DNA of 64,000 nt from Pseudomonadales bacterium (GCA_024234735.1 JACKNV010000001.1:496001-560000); one strand, 5' to 3'. Counted from the stretch's first letter, positions 44,582-53,146 are shown. Numbers and translations are program-made. The notes: generated by a model not told the origin, from the sequence alone.

Positions 44582-45559
44582 ATGCAGGACACCCGGCCAT
44601 TATTGCTGGACAGCGATTTCCCCCCCCTTGAACGCACCGGTGTGCAGACCCTGCAGGTCAACCTGGGTTACGTTTGCAATCTGAGTTGTGTGCACTGTCA
44701 CGTCAACGCCGGTCCCGGCCGCACCGAGTCCATGGGTCGGGAGACCGTCGAGCAGGTGCTGCATCTGCTGGCGCGTGAACAGATAGCTTTGCTGGATCTC
44801 ACCGGCGGCGCCCCCGAGCTCAATCCCCATTTTCGCTATCTGGTCGGCGCGGCGCGAAAACTGGGCGTGCGGGTGATGGATCGCTGTAATCTGACGGTGT
44901 TGTTTGAGCCCGGCCAGGAAGAGCTGGCCGAGTTTCTGGCGCAGCAGCAGGTCGAAATCACCGCCTCGCTGCCGTGCTACCTCGAGGACAATGTCGAGCA
45001 ACAGCGCGGCAAGGGGGTCTATGCAGACAGTATCCGGGCGCTGCGGCTGTTGAACGAACTTGGCTACGGGCGCGATGCCGGCTTGCGCCTCAATCTGGTC
45101 TACAACCCGGTAGGGGCCGTGCTGCCCCCGCCCCAGGCCGCGCTGGAAGCGGATTACCGGCGCGAGCTGCAGCAGCGTTTCGGCGTGTGTTTCAACGCGC
45201 TGTTTACCCTGACCAATATGCCGATCAGCCGCTTCGGTGCAGTGTTGCTGGCGCGCGGTGAGTACCAGGCGTACATGCGCCTGTTGCGCGACAATTACAG
45301 TACGGCCAATCTGGAATCCCTGATGTGTCGCGACACCCTCAGCGTCGACTGGCAGGGCTATGTCTACGACTGCGATTTCAACCAGATGCTGGATTTGCCC
45401 GTGCTGGATTCCGCACTGCTGGCGACGGACCGGCGCCGCCATATCGCTACGCTGCCTCCCGCCCGGGAGCTGGCGGGCAGTGCCATTCGCACCGGCGAGC
45501 ACTGTTACGGCTGTACCGCGGGGCAGGGCAGTAGTTGTGGTGGCGCCCTGGGGGGCTGA
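44582..45559 (+). CDS. arsS: Arsenosugar biosynthesis-type radical SAM protein ArsS
   Basis: A 325-residue radical SAM enzyme. The cluster-binding motif is CNLSCVHCHVNAGP near residues 33-46. Other family marks are DLTGGAPELNPHFR near 78, RCNLTVLFEPGQE near 105, ASLPCYLEDNVEQQRGKGV, and a C-terminal Cys-rich tail, CYGCTAGQGSSCGGALG. In some organisms the last Cys is selenocysteine; here it is a plain TGT codon. ArsS is thought to add the adenosyl group to dimethylarsinous acid in arsenosugar synthesis, working with the methyltransferase ArsM, which is not in this window. Its TGA overlaps the ATG of the next gene (TGATG). Confidence 0.88.
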   Translation: MQDTRPLLLDSDFPPLERTGVQTLQVNLGYVCNLSCVHCHVNAGPGRTESMGRETVEQVLHLLAREQIALLDLTGGAPELNPHFRYLVGAARKLGVRVMDRCNLTVLFEPGQEELAEFLAQQQVEITASLPCYLEDNVEQQRGKGVYADSIRALRLLNELGYGRDAGLRLNLVYNPVGAVLPPPQAALEADYRRELQQRFGVCFNALFTLTNMPISRFGAVLLARGEYQAYMRLLRDNYSTANLESLMCRDTLSVDWQGYVYDCDFNQMLDLPVLDSALLATDRRRHIATLPPARELAGSAIRTGEHCYGCTAGQGSSCGGALGG

Positions 45560-46245
45560 TGGTTGCCAGCGTCGCCTTCGTGATACCGGTGTTGAATGAA
45601 CAGGCACGGATAGCCCCGCTGCTGCGCGAGCTGCGAAGTCGGTTCCCCGCCAGTGAGTTGATCGTGGTGGACGGAGGGAGTTCCGACCTGAGCGTGGTGC
45701 GAGCGATGCCCCTGTGCGACCAATTGTTGCTGGGAAAGCCGGGCCGGGCGATGCAGATGAATCTCGGCGGCAACAGCGCGAGCGCTGACTATCTGTGCTT
45801 TTTGCACGCCGATTCCCTGCCCAGCGTTACCGCGGAGCGTTTCCAGGCGTACCTGGAGAGGCAGCCCGCCTGGGGTTTCTGCCGGGTAAGCCTGAGCGGT
45901 CGGCGGCCGGTTTTTCGCGTGATCGCCTGGGGCATCAACCTGCGCTCTGCGCTCACCCGGGTGGCGACCGGCGACCAGATGCTGTTTGTGCGGCGCCGGG
46001 AATTCACCTGCACTGGCGGTTTCGATGCCATTCCGCTGATGGAGGACGTGGCCTACAGCAAGCGCCTGCGCCGCCTGGGCCGGCCGCTGATAGTGCGCGA
46101 GCCGGTGCGCACCTCCAGCCGTCGCTGGGAGGAGCGGGGCGTGGTGCGCACGATTTTGCTGATGTGGGGCCTGCGCCTGGCCTACTTTACCGGGGTGTCG
46201 CCTGATCGCCTGTGGCGCTGGTACGATGGCAGCCCCTCGCGTTAG
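45559..46245 (+). CDS. Arsenosugar-type glycosyltransferase (TIGR04283-like)
   Basis: A 228-residue family-2 glycosyltransferase. It opens VAFVIPVLNEQARIAPLL, then LIVVDGGSSD near residue 38 and the metal-binding region CFLHADSLPS near 79, which replaces the usual DxD by HAD. GDQMLFVRRREF and MEDVAYSKRLRRLG near 140-165 follow. A hydrophobic segment ending TILLMWGLRLAYFTGVS is close to the C-terminus. It matches the glycosyltransferase that accompanies arsS in many marine bacteria. Translational coupling to arsS (TGATG) and a 20-bp overlap with the next gene point to one operon. Confidence 0.85.
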   Translation: MVASVAFVIPVLNEQARIAPLLRELRSRFPASELIVVDGGSSDLSVVRAMPLCDQLLLGKPGRAMQMNLGGNSASADYLCFLHADSLPSVTAERFQAYLERQPAWGFCRVSLSGRRPVFRVIAWGINLRSALTRVATGDQMLFVRRREFTCTGGFDAIPLMEDVAYSKRLRRLGRPLIVREPVRTSSRRWEERGVVRTILLMWGLRLAYFTGVSPDRLWRWYDGSPSR

Positions 46246-46873
46246 TGCGCTGGTAATCCAGTTTGCCCGGGAGCCGGTGGAGGGCGCGGTGAAAACCCGC
46301 CTCATCGGCCGGCTGGGAGCCCGTGGCGCCTGCGACCTGCATTGCCAGCTGGTGCGCTGGACCTGCAATACCCTCCTCGAGGCAGCCCTGGCGGATGTGG
46401 AACTGGCGGTCACCGGGGCCACCGACCACCCACTGTTCGCAGCCTGCCTGGCACAGGGTGCGCGGGCCATCCGCCGGCAGCGCGGTGCGGATCTGGGGGA
46501 GCGCATGTACCACGCCCTGGCCGCGGGCCTGGCCCGCTATGAGCGGGTGTTACTGGTGGGAAGCGATTGCCCGGCAATCGATGCCGCTTATCTGCACCGG
46601 GCGCTGCAGGTGCTGGACGATGTGCCGGTGGTACTGGGCCCGGCGCTGGACGGGGGTTATGTGCTGATCGGCGTCCGCTCGGTCGACCCGGCGCTGTTCG
46701 CTGGCATTGCCTGGGGGCAACCCACGGTCTATGCGGAAACCGTGGCGCGCCTGCGGCGCCTGGGGGTGGACTGGACCGCGTTGCCTGCCCTGCCCGATAT
46801 CGACCGGCCGGCGGACCTGGTGCACTGGCGGGGACCGGCCGCTGGCGGCCCCGTGCCCGGGCTCAGGCGGTAG
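46226..46873 (+). CDS. Arsenosugar-type glycosyltransferase / nucleotidyltransferase-like (TIGR04282-like)
   Basis: A 215-residue protein of the DUF2064/GT-A group. VIQFAREPVEGAVKTRLIG lies near residues 10-28, LVGSDCPAIDAAYLHRAL near 112, and LGPALDGGYVLIGVRS near 137, followed by VYAETVARLRRLG and LPDIDRPADL. This is the second glycosyltransferase normally found with arsS. It overlaps the preceding gene by 20 bp and the convergent hypothetical gene by 11 bp. An alternative reading is a general guanylyltransferase-like enzyme; the neighbourhood favours arsenosugar. Confidence 0.85.
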   Translation: MAAPRVSALVIQFAREPVEGAVKTRLIGRLGARGACDLHCQLVRWTCNTLLEAALADVELAVTGATDHPLFAACLAQGARAIRRQRGADLGERMYHALAAGLARYERVLLVGSDCPAIDAAYLHRALQVLDDVPVVLGPALDGGYVLIGVRSVDPALFAGIAWGQPTVYAETVARLRRLGVDWTALPALPDIDRPADLVHWRGPAAGGPVPGLRR

Positions 46874-47255
46874 CTGCCTGGCCCTGCCTCGGCGCTTCTG
46901 CCACCGCCTGCCCCGAGCGCTGGTGCAACAGCCAGGCAATGGCGGTGCAGTAGCTCAAGTTGGTCTGCAACTCACTGTCCGGGTCGCTCAGGAACGCTCG
47001 CTGGCTCGCCAGGCCGCGCACCCGGCTGGCGATCTCCGGGTTGAATGCCAGGTAGCGGTCCCACAGATCCCGGTGCTGGGCTGCCGTGATGTGGAACAGC
47101 CCGAGGCCGTCATTGCGCGGGGAAAACAAACCCAGGTCCGGGCCATCGATGGCGGCGTTGAGGAGAAACGCCTCGGTGGCCGGGGTCCAACTCCCAAGGT
47201 ACTTCAAGGTGGGCCGGATGACATGGTCTCTCAGATGTTCTGCGGTAACGTACAT
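46863..47255 (-). CDS. Conserved hypothetical protein, possibly phage-derived
   Basis: A 130-residue protein starting MYVTAEHLRDHVIRPTLKYL, with a middle region FLLNAAIDGPDLGLF and GLGLFHITAAQHRDLWDRYL. The order resembles small proteins I recall from phage tail or lysis regions (RDxxIRPTL ... AAQESxLG ... GxGxxQxxPATHxDxW), though the catalytic-looking Gln/Glu of those proteins is Asp or absent here. It has no signal peptide or membrane segment. It is alone, with a long AT-rich region upstream and an 11-bp tail overlap with the glycosyltransferase gene. No other phage gene is nearby. Confidence 0.65.
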   Translation of the reverse strand: MYVTAEHLRDHVIRPTLKYLGSWTPATEAFLLNAAIDGPDLGLFSPRNDGLGLFHITAAQHRDLWDRYLAFNPEIASRVRGLASQRAFLSDPDSELQTNLSYCTAIAWLLHQRSGQAVAEAPRQGQAATA

Positions 47256-47618
47256 GTGCCACTACCTCGCAGGGATTATCAAATCCGTCAGATACTGCTG
47301 TTTCACTGTTATGATGTCTGGCGTGGCCCGGTTATCGTCAGCGCGTCTGCAGATACCCGCCAGTTGTGCGCTTTTCCGGACCTACGTCACACTTTTTACC
47401 ACACCAAAAAATTAAAGCCAATAAAAATAATGGGTTGCGATAGGTATTTGAGAATTTTTTTTCAAAACCAGTGTAACTGGGACGTAGACGGTTTCGTCAG
47501 GGAAGAATTGTCCCTCAATATTGGCGTCAAAATAACGCAAAATATGCCTTAAAATCGGTCAACGGTAATGAAATTCGACTATCGTGCAGAAAGCTGCGAA
47601 GTCGGCGTGGCAGCGGGG
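47256..47618. other. 363-bp intergenic region, AT-rich
   Basis: This gap lies upstream of the minus-strand hypothetical gene (start 47255) and downstream of another minus-strand gene, so it is expected to hold the promoter of the former. It is clearly richer in A and T than its surroundings between about 47390 and 47570. Short inverted repeats are visible (CCAGTGTAACTGG near 47468-47480; TTGAG...TTCAA near 47446-47465). On the minus strand TTGACC occurs near 47563. I see no gene and cannot fix a promoter. Confidence 0.6.
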
Positions 47619-48083
47619 CTAGCGATCGATGCGGGCCGGCATATCCGCCCCCATGGTTTCGAGGTCGAAGGTGGATGCGAGGTTGGCCTCGCGATCCGAT
47701 TTACGCCGTCCCTGGGTGGCGCGGCGTTCGCTGTTGCCCGCCAGCACATACAGATCGGACCGCAGACTGTACAGCATCCTGCGGTTATCCTGCTGGCGCC
47801 GGTCGTCGTAGTGGACGTAGCGGCAGTTGCAGTGGGGGGCGTCGCAGTTGGGCAGGGGCAGTTGCGGTACCCTGGCCGCCAGGAAGCGTCGGTTGCCGAC
47901 CGTGTTGACGACAGTGCAGGCCGGGCCGCGATGCGCCACCGAAACCGCGTGGTAGGGGTGCGGATCGCTTGGCGGTTGCCGAGTCCTGGCGTGGCCGCTG
48001 CGTTTGGTTTGTTCCGGGGGGTGTCTCAGGTACCAGAAAGTGATGGCCATCGCACTGAAGACGATTATGGAAAATACCAGCAT
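47619..48083 (-). CDS. Hypothetical protein with N-terminal membrane helix and cysteine motif
   Basis: A 154-residue protein. ATG 48083 has a GGGGG ribosome-binding stretch just upstream. Residues 1-19 are a membrane helix (LVFSIIVFSAMAITFWYL). The rest is hydrophilic, with YHAVSVAHRGPACTVV near 43, RRFLAARVPQLPLPNCD and a close CDAPHCNCRYVHYDDRR motif near 78-94 (three Cys with His residues), which could bind a metal. A basic tail with several RR pairs follows (DRRQQDNRR). I do not recognise the function; similar one-helix proteins with the same Cys pattern are widespread in gammaproteobacteria. Confidence 0.7.
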   Translation of the reverse strand: MLVFSIIVFSAMAITFWYLRHPPEQTKRSGHARTRQPPSDPHPYHAVSVAHRGPACTVVNTVGNRRFLAARVPQLPLPNCDAPHCNCRYVHYDDRRQQDNRRMLYSLRSDLYVLAGNSERRATQGRRKSDREANLASTFDLETMGADMPARIDR

Positions 48084-48233
48084 GACATCCCCCTACAGCA
48101 TAGCCGGGAAACCGGCAGTACTGTTCAGTTAAGCACAGACCGGCGCGCTTGCAAGCTGCTGGCGAGGGGTGCTGCGGGCCCTGTCCGCCAGACCGCCAGC
48201 GGGAGGAGGCCCGGCGGCAGTCGGCGCCCCGGG

Positions 48234-48593
48234 TCAGCCGCCGGCGATCCTGACGGTGAAACCGCGCTTCTCGAGCTCGGCTTTGAGCTTTTCCCGCTGG
48301 TCGCCCTGGATCTCGATGTGGTCCTCCTTGAGGGCGCCGCCGACGCCGCAGTGCTGCTTCAGGGCGCGGGCCAGCTCGCGCATTTCCCGCTCGGGCAGGG
48401 CGATGCCGGTAATCACGGTCACCGCCTTGCCGCCGCGGCCTTTGGTTTCCCGGTGCAGGCGGACGATGCCGTCGCCGGCAGCCTGCCGTCGGGGTTTGCC
48501 ACAGCCGCAGTCCGCGATCGGTCGATGGCATTGCGGGCACAGGCGCCCGGCCTCGGTGGAGTAAACCAGGTGGGTTTTTCTGCGTATGTTCAT
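48234..48593 (-). CDS. yciH: SUI1/eIF1-like translation factor YciH
   Basis: A 119-residue protein; ATG 48593 gives MNIRRKTHLVYSTEAGRLC, the N-terminus expected for YciH (ATG 48608 would add five residues). A CPQCHRPIADCGCG zinc-like motif, not present in E. coli YciH, lies near residues 19-32. The SUI1 core follows: GDGIVRLHRETKGRGGKAVTVITG (split over strands) and KQHCGVGGALKEDHIEIQGDQ near 80-100, ending in the FTVRIAGG tail. It is thought to influence start-codon fidelity. It is divergent from slyX across 79 bp. Confidence 0.9.
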   Translation of the reverse strand: MNIRRKTHLVYSTEAGRLCPQCHRPIADCGCGKPRRQAAGDGIVRLHRETKGRGGKAVTVITGIALPEREMRELARALKQHCGVGGALKEDHIEIQGDQREKLKAELEKRGFTVRIAGG

Positions 48594-48672
48594 TGCCGGC
48601 CGTGCCATTGGAGGGAGACGGCAGTATATTAGTGTGTTTGTACCGCAGGTAAAGGGATCGGAGAGGCTATTT

Positions 48673-48897
48673 TTGGCGGACACAGGCGAGATCAACGCAC
48701 TGCTGGTTGAGGTGCAGACCCAGCTGGCCTACCAGGAAGATACCCTGCGGGCGCTCAATGAAGCGCTGGCTGCCCAGCAGCAGGAAATCCTGGTGCTGCG
48801 CCGGCAGTTGCAACTGCTCAAGCAACGCCAGGACGAGCAGGGTCAGGAGGCGCCGCAGGGCGCCCCGGCAACGGTGGAAAAACCGCCACATTACTAG
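48673..48897 (+). CDS. slyX: SlyX family protein
   Basis: A 74-residue coiled-coil protein. TTG 48673 is the most likely start: GAGAGG lies six bases upstream and the product then begins at the normal place for SlyX. VQTQLAYQEDTLRALNEALAAQQQ near residues 13-36 (split here) matches the ELESRLAFQEDTI... pattern, and heptads continue to about 55, followed by a short low-complexity tail ending KPPHY, which also ends many SlyX proteins. The function is unknown. A GTG at 48634 is a less likely alternative start. Confidence 0.82.
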   Translation: MADTGEINALLVEVQTQLAYQEDTLRALNEALAAQQQEILVLRRQLQLLKQRQDEQGQEAPQGAPATVEKPPHY

Positions 48898-49027
48898 TGC
48901 TGAGCGGGTGAGTGTCGGCAGCCCCGGCGTAGGCGTCCCCGGCTGGCCTTTTACTTGTCGCCAACGTTTCCCCGGGTAAAATCGATGCCCTGCAGGACAG
49001 TTGAGTCAAACCCTGGTGGAGAACCCC

Positions 49028-50260
49028 ATGGCAGAACCACAAAAAGACAGCCCCGAACAGGCCGAATTCCGCCAGTATTGTCGCCAGTGGCTGGCGGACA
49101 ACCGGCCGCCGGACCCCGTGGTGAGGCTGCCCCTGTCGGCGCTGGAAATCATGACCGAGGGGCAGTTGTGCTACCTGCAAGCCTGGCAGAAAGCCGCCTA
49201 CGACGCCGGCCTGGTCGGCTGTGACTATCCCCGGGAGGTCGGCGGAGGCGGTCGCAGGGATTGCCAGCGGGTGGCCAACGAGGAGATGCTCGCCGCCCGC
49301 ACCCCGTTCTTCCCCAATGTGATCGGCCTGGGCATGGCGGCTCCGACCGTGTTCTATCACGGCAGTGACGAACTCAAGCGGCAGCTCCTGCCCCGGCTGT
49401 TTTCCGGCGAGGACATCTGGTGCCAGGGGTTCAGCGAGCCGGGGGCCGGTTCCGACCTGGCCAGCGTGCAGACCTTCGCCCGGCGCGAGGGGGACAAGTG
49501 GGTGATCAACGGCCACAAGGTCTGGACTTCGCTGGCGCATTTTGCCGAGTGGATGATTCTGTTGCTGCGTACCGATAAGTCCCACAAATACGACGGCCTG
49601 TCCTATTTTGTGGTACCGATACGCGCGGCCCTGGGCAAGGGCGTCACAGTGCGCCCGCTGATCAAGATAACGGGAGAAACGGGTTTTAACGAGGTGATTT
49701 TCGACAACCTCGAAGTCGAAGACCGCTACCGACTGGATGAGCTCGGCAAGGGCTGGCAGGTGGCCATGACGACCCTGTTACATGAGCGCGGGGCAGGGGA
49801 GTTGCAGACGCCCCGTGCCGGCGGCCTGAAGAGCGAGGGTAGCCACACCACCAATACGGGCAACCTGTTCGAACTGCTGCGCACCAGCAAACGCGATGGC
49901 CAGCCGGCTGCCGCCGATCCGCTGTTGCGCGACCGGATCATGCAGCAACTGATCCGCGAGCACGGCCTGGCCCAGAACCAGCGCCGCGCGCGGGTGCCGG
50001 CGCTGCTCGACCACCCCATGCGCCTGCTGCTGCAGAACAAGCTGCTGGCCAGCGAGATCAGCCAGGACACCGCCGCCCTGGCGCTGGAAGTCGCCGGTGC
50101 CAGGGCCTCTCTCTACCTGGGGGACGACAACGCGCCGGCAAGGGGGCAGTGGCCACTGGCCTACATGAACTCGTACGGCATGACGATTGCAGCCGGCACC
50201 AGTGAGATACAGCGCAATATCTTGGGCGAGCGGGTGCTCGGCCTGGCGAAATCCAAATAG
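49028..50260 (+). CDS. Acyl-CoA dehydrogenase, subunit 1 of a probable heteromeric pair
   Basis: A 410-residue FAD-dependent acyl-CoA dehydrogenase starting at ATG 49028 after GGAGAACC. Motifs: QGFSEPGAGSDLASVQT near residues 138-154, GHKVWTSLAHFAEW near 168, VIFDNLEVEDRYR near 223, and the C-terminal signature MTIAAGTSEIQRNILGERVLG near 385-405. The family uses FAD to introduce a 2,3 double bond. The adjacent second dehydrogenase differs in its C-terminus, which is the arrangement of the alpha2beta2 enzymes known from steroid side-chain degradation. They are 14 bp apart. Confidence 0.92.
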   Translation: MAEPQKDSPEQAEFRQYCRQWLADNRPPDPVVRLPLSALEIMTEGQLCYLQAWQKAAYDAGLVGCDYPREVGGGGRRDCQRVANEEMLAARTPFFPNVIGLGMAAPTVFYHGSDELKRQLLPRLFSGEDIWCQGFSEPGAGSDLASVQTFARREGDKWVINGHKVWTSLAHFAEWMILLLRTDKSHKYDGLSYFVVPIRAALGKGVTVRPLIKITGETGFNEVIFDNLEVEDRYRLDELGKGWQVAMTTLLHERGAGELQTPRAGGLKSEGSHTTNTGNLFELLRTSKRDGQPAAADPLLRDRIMQQLIREHGLAQNQRRARVPALLDHPMRLLLQNKLLASEISQDTAALALEVAGARASLYLGDDNAPARGQWPLAYMNSYGMTIAAGTSEIQRNILGERVLGLAKSK

Positions 50261-50274
50261 GAGGCACCGCAGCC

Positions 50275-51402
50275 ATGGCACAACCGGATAATTACGGCTT
50301 CGGCGAGGAAGCCGCGCTGTTGAAAGAGTCGGCCCGCAAGTTTTTCAGCGAGAAGCTGCCCACTGCCGAATTGCACAGACTGGTGGCCAGCGATCACCGC
50401 CCGGAGCGCGACAATGTCTGTCACTGGAGCCCCGGGCTGTGGCGTGAGATGGTCGAACTGGGCTGGTCCATGCTGGCCGTGCCGGAGAGCGCCGGTGGCG
50501 TCGGCATGCCGGTGGTCGCGGTGGCGGGACTGATGGAGGAACTGGGCCGCGCCGCGATACCCTGTCCGCTGGCGGGCACCGTCAACACCAGCTATGTGCT
50601 GGCGGCCTGTGGCGCGGGGGGTGAGCCGGCGCTGGCGGAACTCGCCCAGGGCCGCTCGGCGTCCCTGGCCATCACCGGTGCGGATGGCTCCTGGTCCTGC
50701 GCGGAAACCGGGGTGCAATGCAAGGACGGGAAACTGCAGGGCACTGCCTGGTTCGTACAGGACGCGCGCAAGTGCGAGCGCTTCCTGGTCAGCGCCAACG
50801 GTCCTGCCGGGCTGTCCCTGTACTGGGTGGCGAGCGATGCCCCGGGAATCAGCATCGCGCCCGACACCATCGTCGATCTCACCCGGGACCAGGCCCGTGT
50901 TACCTTCGAACAGGTGGCCGCCACCGAAGTCGCCGCCAACGGGCAGGCGGCACTCAATGCCGCCATGCCCGCCATCTGGACCCTGCTGGCGGCGGACATG
51001 GTAGGGGCCGCCGAGTGGCAGCTGCAGACCACGGTCGAATATGTCGGTACCCGCCAGCAGTTTGATCGCCCCCTGGGATTCTTCCAGGCAGTCAAGCACC
51101 CGTTGGTCGATGTAATGGTGCAGATCGACCAGGCCAAGTCCCTGGTCTACAACGCCGCCTGTGCCATCGACTGCGAACCGGAGCGGGCCCTGCAGTACGC
51201 CCACATGGCCAAGGCGTCCGCCAGCGAGGCGGCAGCATTCGCCTCGGGGCGCTCCGTGCAGTGCCACGGTGGTATCGGTTTTACCTGGGAGTGCTTCGTG
51301 CACCTTTACTTCAAGCGCCAGAAGCACAGCCAACTGCTGTTCGGTGATGCCGCCTGGCACCGCGCGCGGCTGGCCGATATCGTGATTGGCGCGGTAGCAT
51401 GA
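50275..51402 (+). CDS. Acyl-CoA dehydrogenase, subunit 2 of a probable heteromeric pair
   Basis: A 375-residue acyl-CoA dehydrogenase-fold protein starting at ATG 50275. Its N-terminus (EEAALLKESARKFFSEKLP) and C-terminal part are normal: YVGTRQQFDRPLGFFQAVKH near residues 258-277, then FASGRSVQCHGGIGFTWE near 321-338 with the HGGIGFT motif. The middle FAD-loop motif is weaker than in its neighbour, and there is no TSEIQR ending. This complementarity suggests that it forms a mixed enzyme with the product of 49028-50260. It precedes the amidohydrolase by 34 bp. Confidence 0.9.
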   Translation: MAQPDNYGFGEEAALLKESARKFFSEKLPTAELHRLVASDHRPERDNVCHWSPGLWREMVELGWSMLAVPESAGGVGMPVVAVAGLMEELGRAAIPCPLAGTVNTSYVLAACGAGGEPALAELAQGRSASLAITGADGSWSCAETGVQCKDGKLQGTAWFVQDARKCERFLVSANGPAGLSLYWVASDAPGISIAPDTIVDLTRDQARVTFEQVAATEVAANGQAALNAAMPAIWTLLAADMVGAAEWQLQTTVEYVGTRQQFDRPLGFFQAVKHPLVDVMVQIDQAKSLVYNAACAIDCEPERALQYAHMAKASASEAAAFASGRSVQCHGGIGFTWECFVHLYFKRQKHSQLLFGDAAWHRARLADIVIGAVA

Positions 51403-51436
51403 CGCCCGCCACCGCAAACCTGGCGAGGTCGCCGCG

Positions 51437-53146
51437 ATGAGCTGGAAAACAATCGCTGTCCTGGTCGCCGCACTCGCGGTCGGCTTCGGAATCCTGTTCA
51501 ATATGGCCACCCGTCTGCCCGACGCCCCCGCGCACCAGGTGTTCGTCAATGGTGAGGTGCTCACCATGGATGCCGACAACCGGGTGGCGGAGGCGATCTC
51601 GATCCGTGGGGACCGCATCGAAGCGGTTGGCAGCAGCGCCGAAATCATGGCCCTGGTGGGGGATGACACCCTGGTGACCGACCTGCGGGGCCGCACCCTG
51701 CTGCCGGGTTTCGTCGATGCTCACGGGCATTTTCCCTATTCCGGCATGCGCGTGCTGGGGGTCGACCTGAACAGCCCCCCCGTGGGCGAACTCACTACCA
51801 TGGAGCAGGTGCTGGCAGCGCTCTCGGAGCAGGCCGCCAATACTCCCGCCGGTGACTGGGTGTTCGGCTTCAATTACGACGATACCCTGCTGGCGGAGCG
51901 GCGCCACCCGACCCGAGCCGAACTGGATGCGGTGTCCACCGAGCACCCGGTGGTCGCCACCCATGTTTCGGGCCATATGATGGTTGCCAACAGCGCTGCC
52001 CTGGCAGCCGTCGGTATCGATGCCGATACCCCCGACCCGGAGGGGGGGGTGATTGGCCGGGTGCCGGGCTCCTCCGAACCCAATGGCCTGCTGGAGGAGA
52101 CCGCGCGCCTGCCTCTCATGAGCAGGATGCAGGACATCAGCCTGCTCGACACCTACAGGTTGATGAAATCGGCAGCCAATGAATACGCCGCTGTCGGGGT
52201 TACCACTGCCCAGTCCGGTGGCGTGACCCCGGAACTGGCCACCGGCCTGTCGCTGTTCAGCCGTCTGGGAGTCGTCCCGCAACGGCTGGTGTTGTTCCCC
52301 TTCGAAACCGAGTTTGGAGAGACACTCTACAACGGTGCCTACGACCCGGGCGATTATGCCACTGACAGGGTCGCCATGGGGGCCGTAAAACTGGTCGCCG
52401 ACGGCAGCATCCAGGGCTATACGGGTTACCTGAGTCATCCCTACCACACGCCCTATCACGGCGACGCCGAGTACCGCGGCTATCCGTCAATTCCCCGTGA
52501 GAAACTGTTTGCCCAGGTGGCGGCCCTGCACCGGGCGGGTTACCAGATTGCCATCCACGGCAACGGCGACGAATCCATAGAGGATATCCTCGACGCCTTC
52601 GAGGCGGCCCAGAGGGAACACCCGGTAGCCGACCCCCGCATGATCCTGATCCATTCGCAGATGAGCCGCCAGGACCAGGTGGCGCGAATGAAGGAGCTGG
52701 GCATCACCCCCAGCTTTTTCACCGCCCATACCTGGTACTGGGGCGACCGCCATCGGGATATTTTCCTGGGGCCGGAGCGGGCGGCGGTGATCAGTCCCGA
52801 AAAATGGGCGCAGCAATACGGGGTGCGGTTCAGCTCCCATCTGGATACCCCGGTTACACCGATGGCGCCGCTGCAGGCGGTGTGGAGCCAGGTGTTTCGC
52901 CAGACCTACGGTGGCGACGTATTGGGCCCCGAGCAGCGTATCGGGGTCATGGACGCCCTGCGCGCGGTGACCATAGACGCTGCCTGGCAGGTGTTCCAGG
53001 AGGACAATCGCGGTTCCCTGGAGCCGGGCAAGTTCGCCGATATGGTGGTGCTTTCCGGCAGCCCGCTGGATGAGCCGATGAACATGCGGGAATTACAGGT
53101 GGAGCAGACTCTGATCGGCGGCGCCACCATATACCGGCGCCCCTGA
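51437..53146 (+). CDS. YtcJ-like amidohydrolase with N-terminal membrane anchor
   Basis: A 569-residue protein. An N-terminal hydrophobic stretch (TIAVLVAALAVGFGILFNM) acts as anchor or signal. The amidohydrolase-3 domain follows: VFVNGEVLTMDADN near residue 35, LLPGFVDAHGHFPYSG near 90-105 (HxH metal site), GFNYDDTLLAE, HVSGHMMVANS near 176, KLVADGSIQGYTG near 320, QIAIHGNGDESIEDIL near 372 and HSQMSRQDQ near 405. The end (LEPGKFADMVVLSGSPL) is typical. Substrates of this group are poorly known. It follows the two acyl-CoA dehydrogenases closely and is probably in their operon. Confidence 0.9.
   Translation: MSWKTIAVLVAALAVGFGILFNMATRLPDAPAHQVFVNGEVLTMDADNRVAEAISIRGDRIEAVGSSAEIMALVGDDTLVTDLRGRTLLPGFVDAHGHFPYSGMRVLGVDLNSPPVGELTTMEQVLAALSEQAANTPAGDWVFGFNYDDTLLAERRHPTRAELDAVSTEHPVVATHVSGHMMVANSAALAAVGIDADTPDPEGGVIGRVPGSSEPNGLLEETARLPLMSRMQDISLLDTYRLMKSAANEYAAVGVTTAQSGGVTPELATGLSLFSRLGVVPQRLVLFPFETEFGETLYNGAYDPGDYATDRVAMGAVKLVADGSIQGYTGYLSHPYHTPYHGDAEYRGYPSIPREKLFAQVAALHRAGYQIAIHGNGDESIEDILDAFEAAQREHPVADPRMILIHSQMSRQDQVARMKELGITPSFFTAHTWYWGDRHRDIFLGPERAAVISPEKWAQQYGVRFSSHLDTPVTPMAPLQAVWSQVFRQTYGGDVLGPEQRIGVMDALRAVTIDAAWQVFQEDNRGSLEPGKFADMVVLSGSPLDEPMNMRELQVEQTLIGGATIYRRP

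Noticed and set aside
45520..45559. Possible selenocysteine in the ArsS tail
   Set aside because: The final Cys of SSCGG is coded by TGT, and no in-frame TGA precedes the stop.
46707..47552. A 281-codon + strand frame running past the glycosyltransferase gene into the AT-rich gap
   Set aside because: It crosses a real gene in another frame and the intergenic gap, with no start site or domain.
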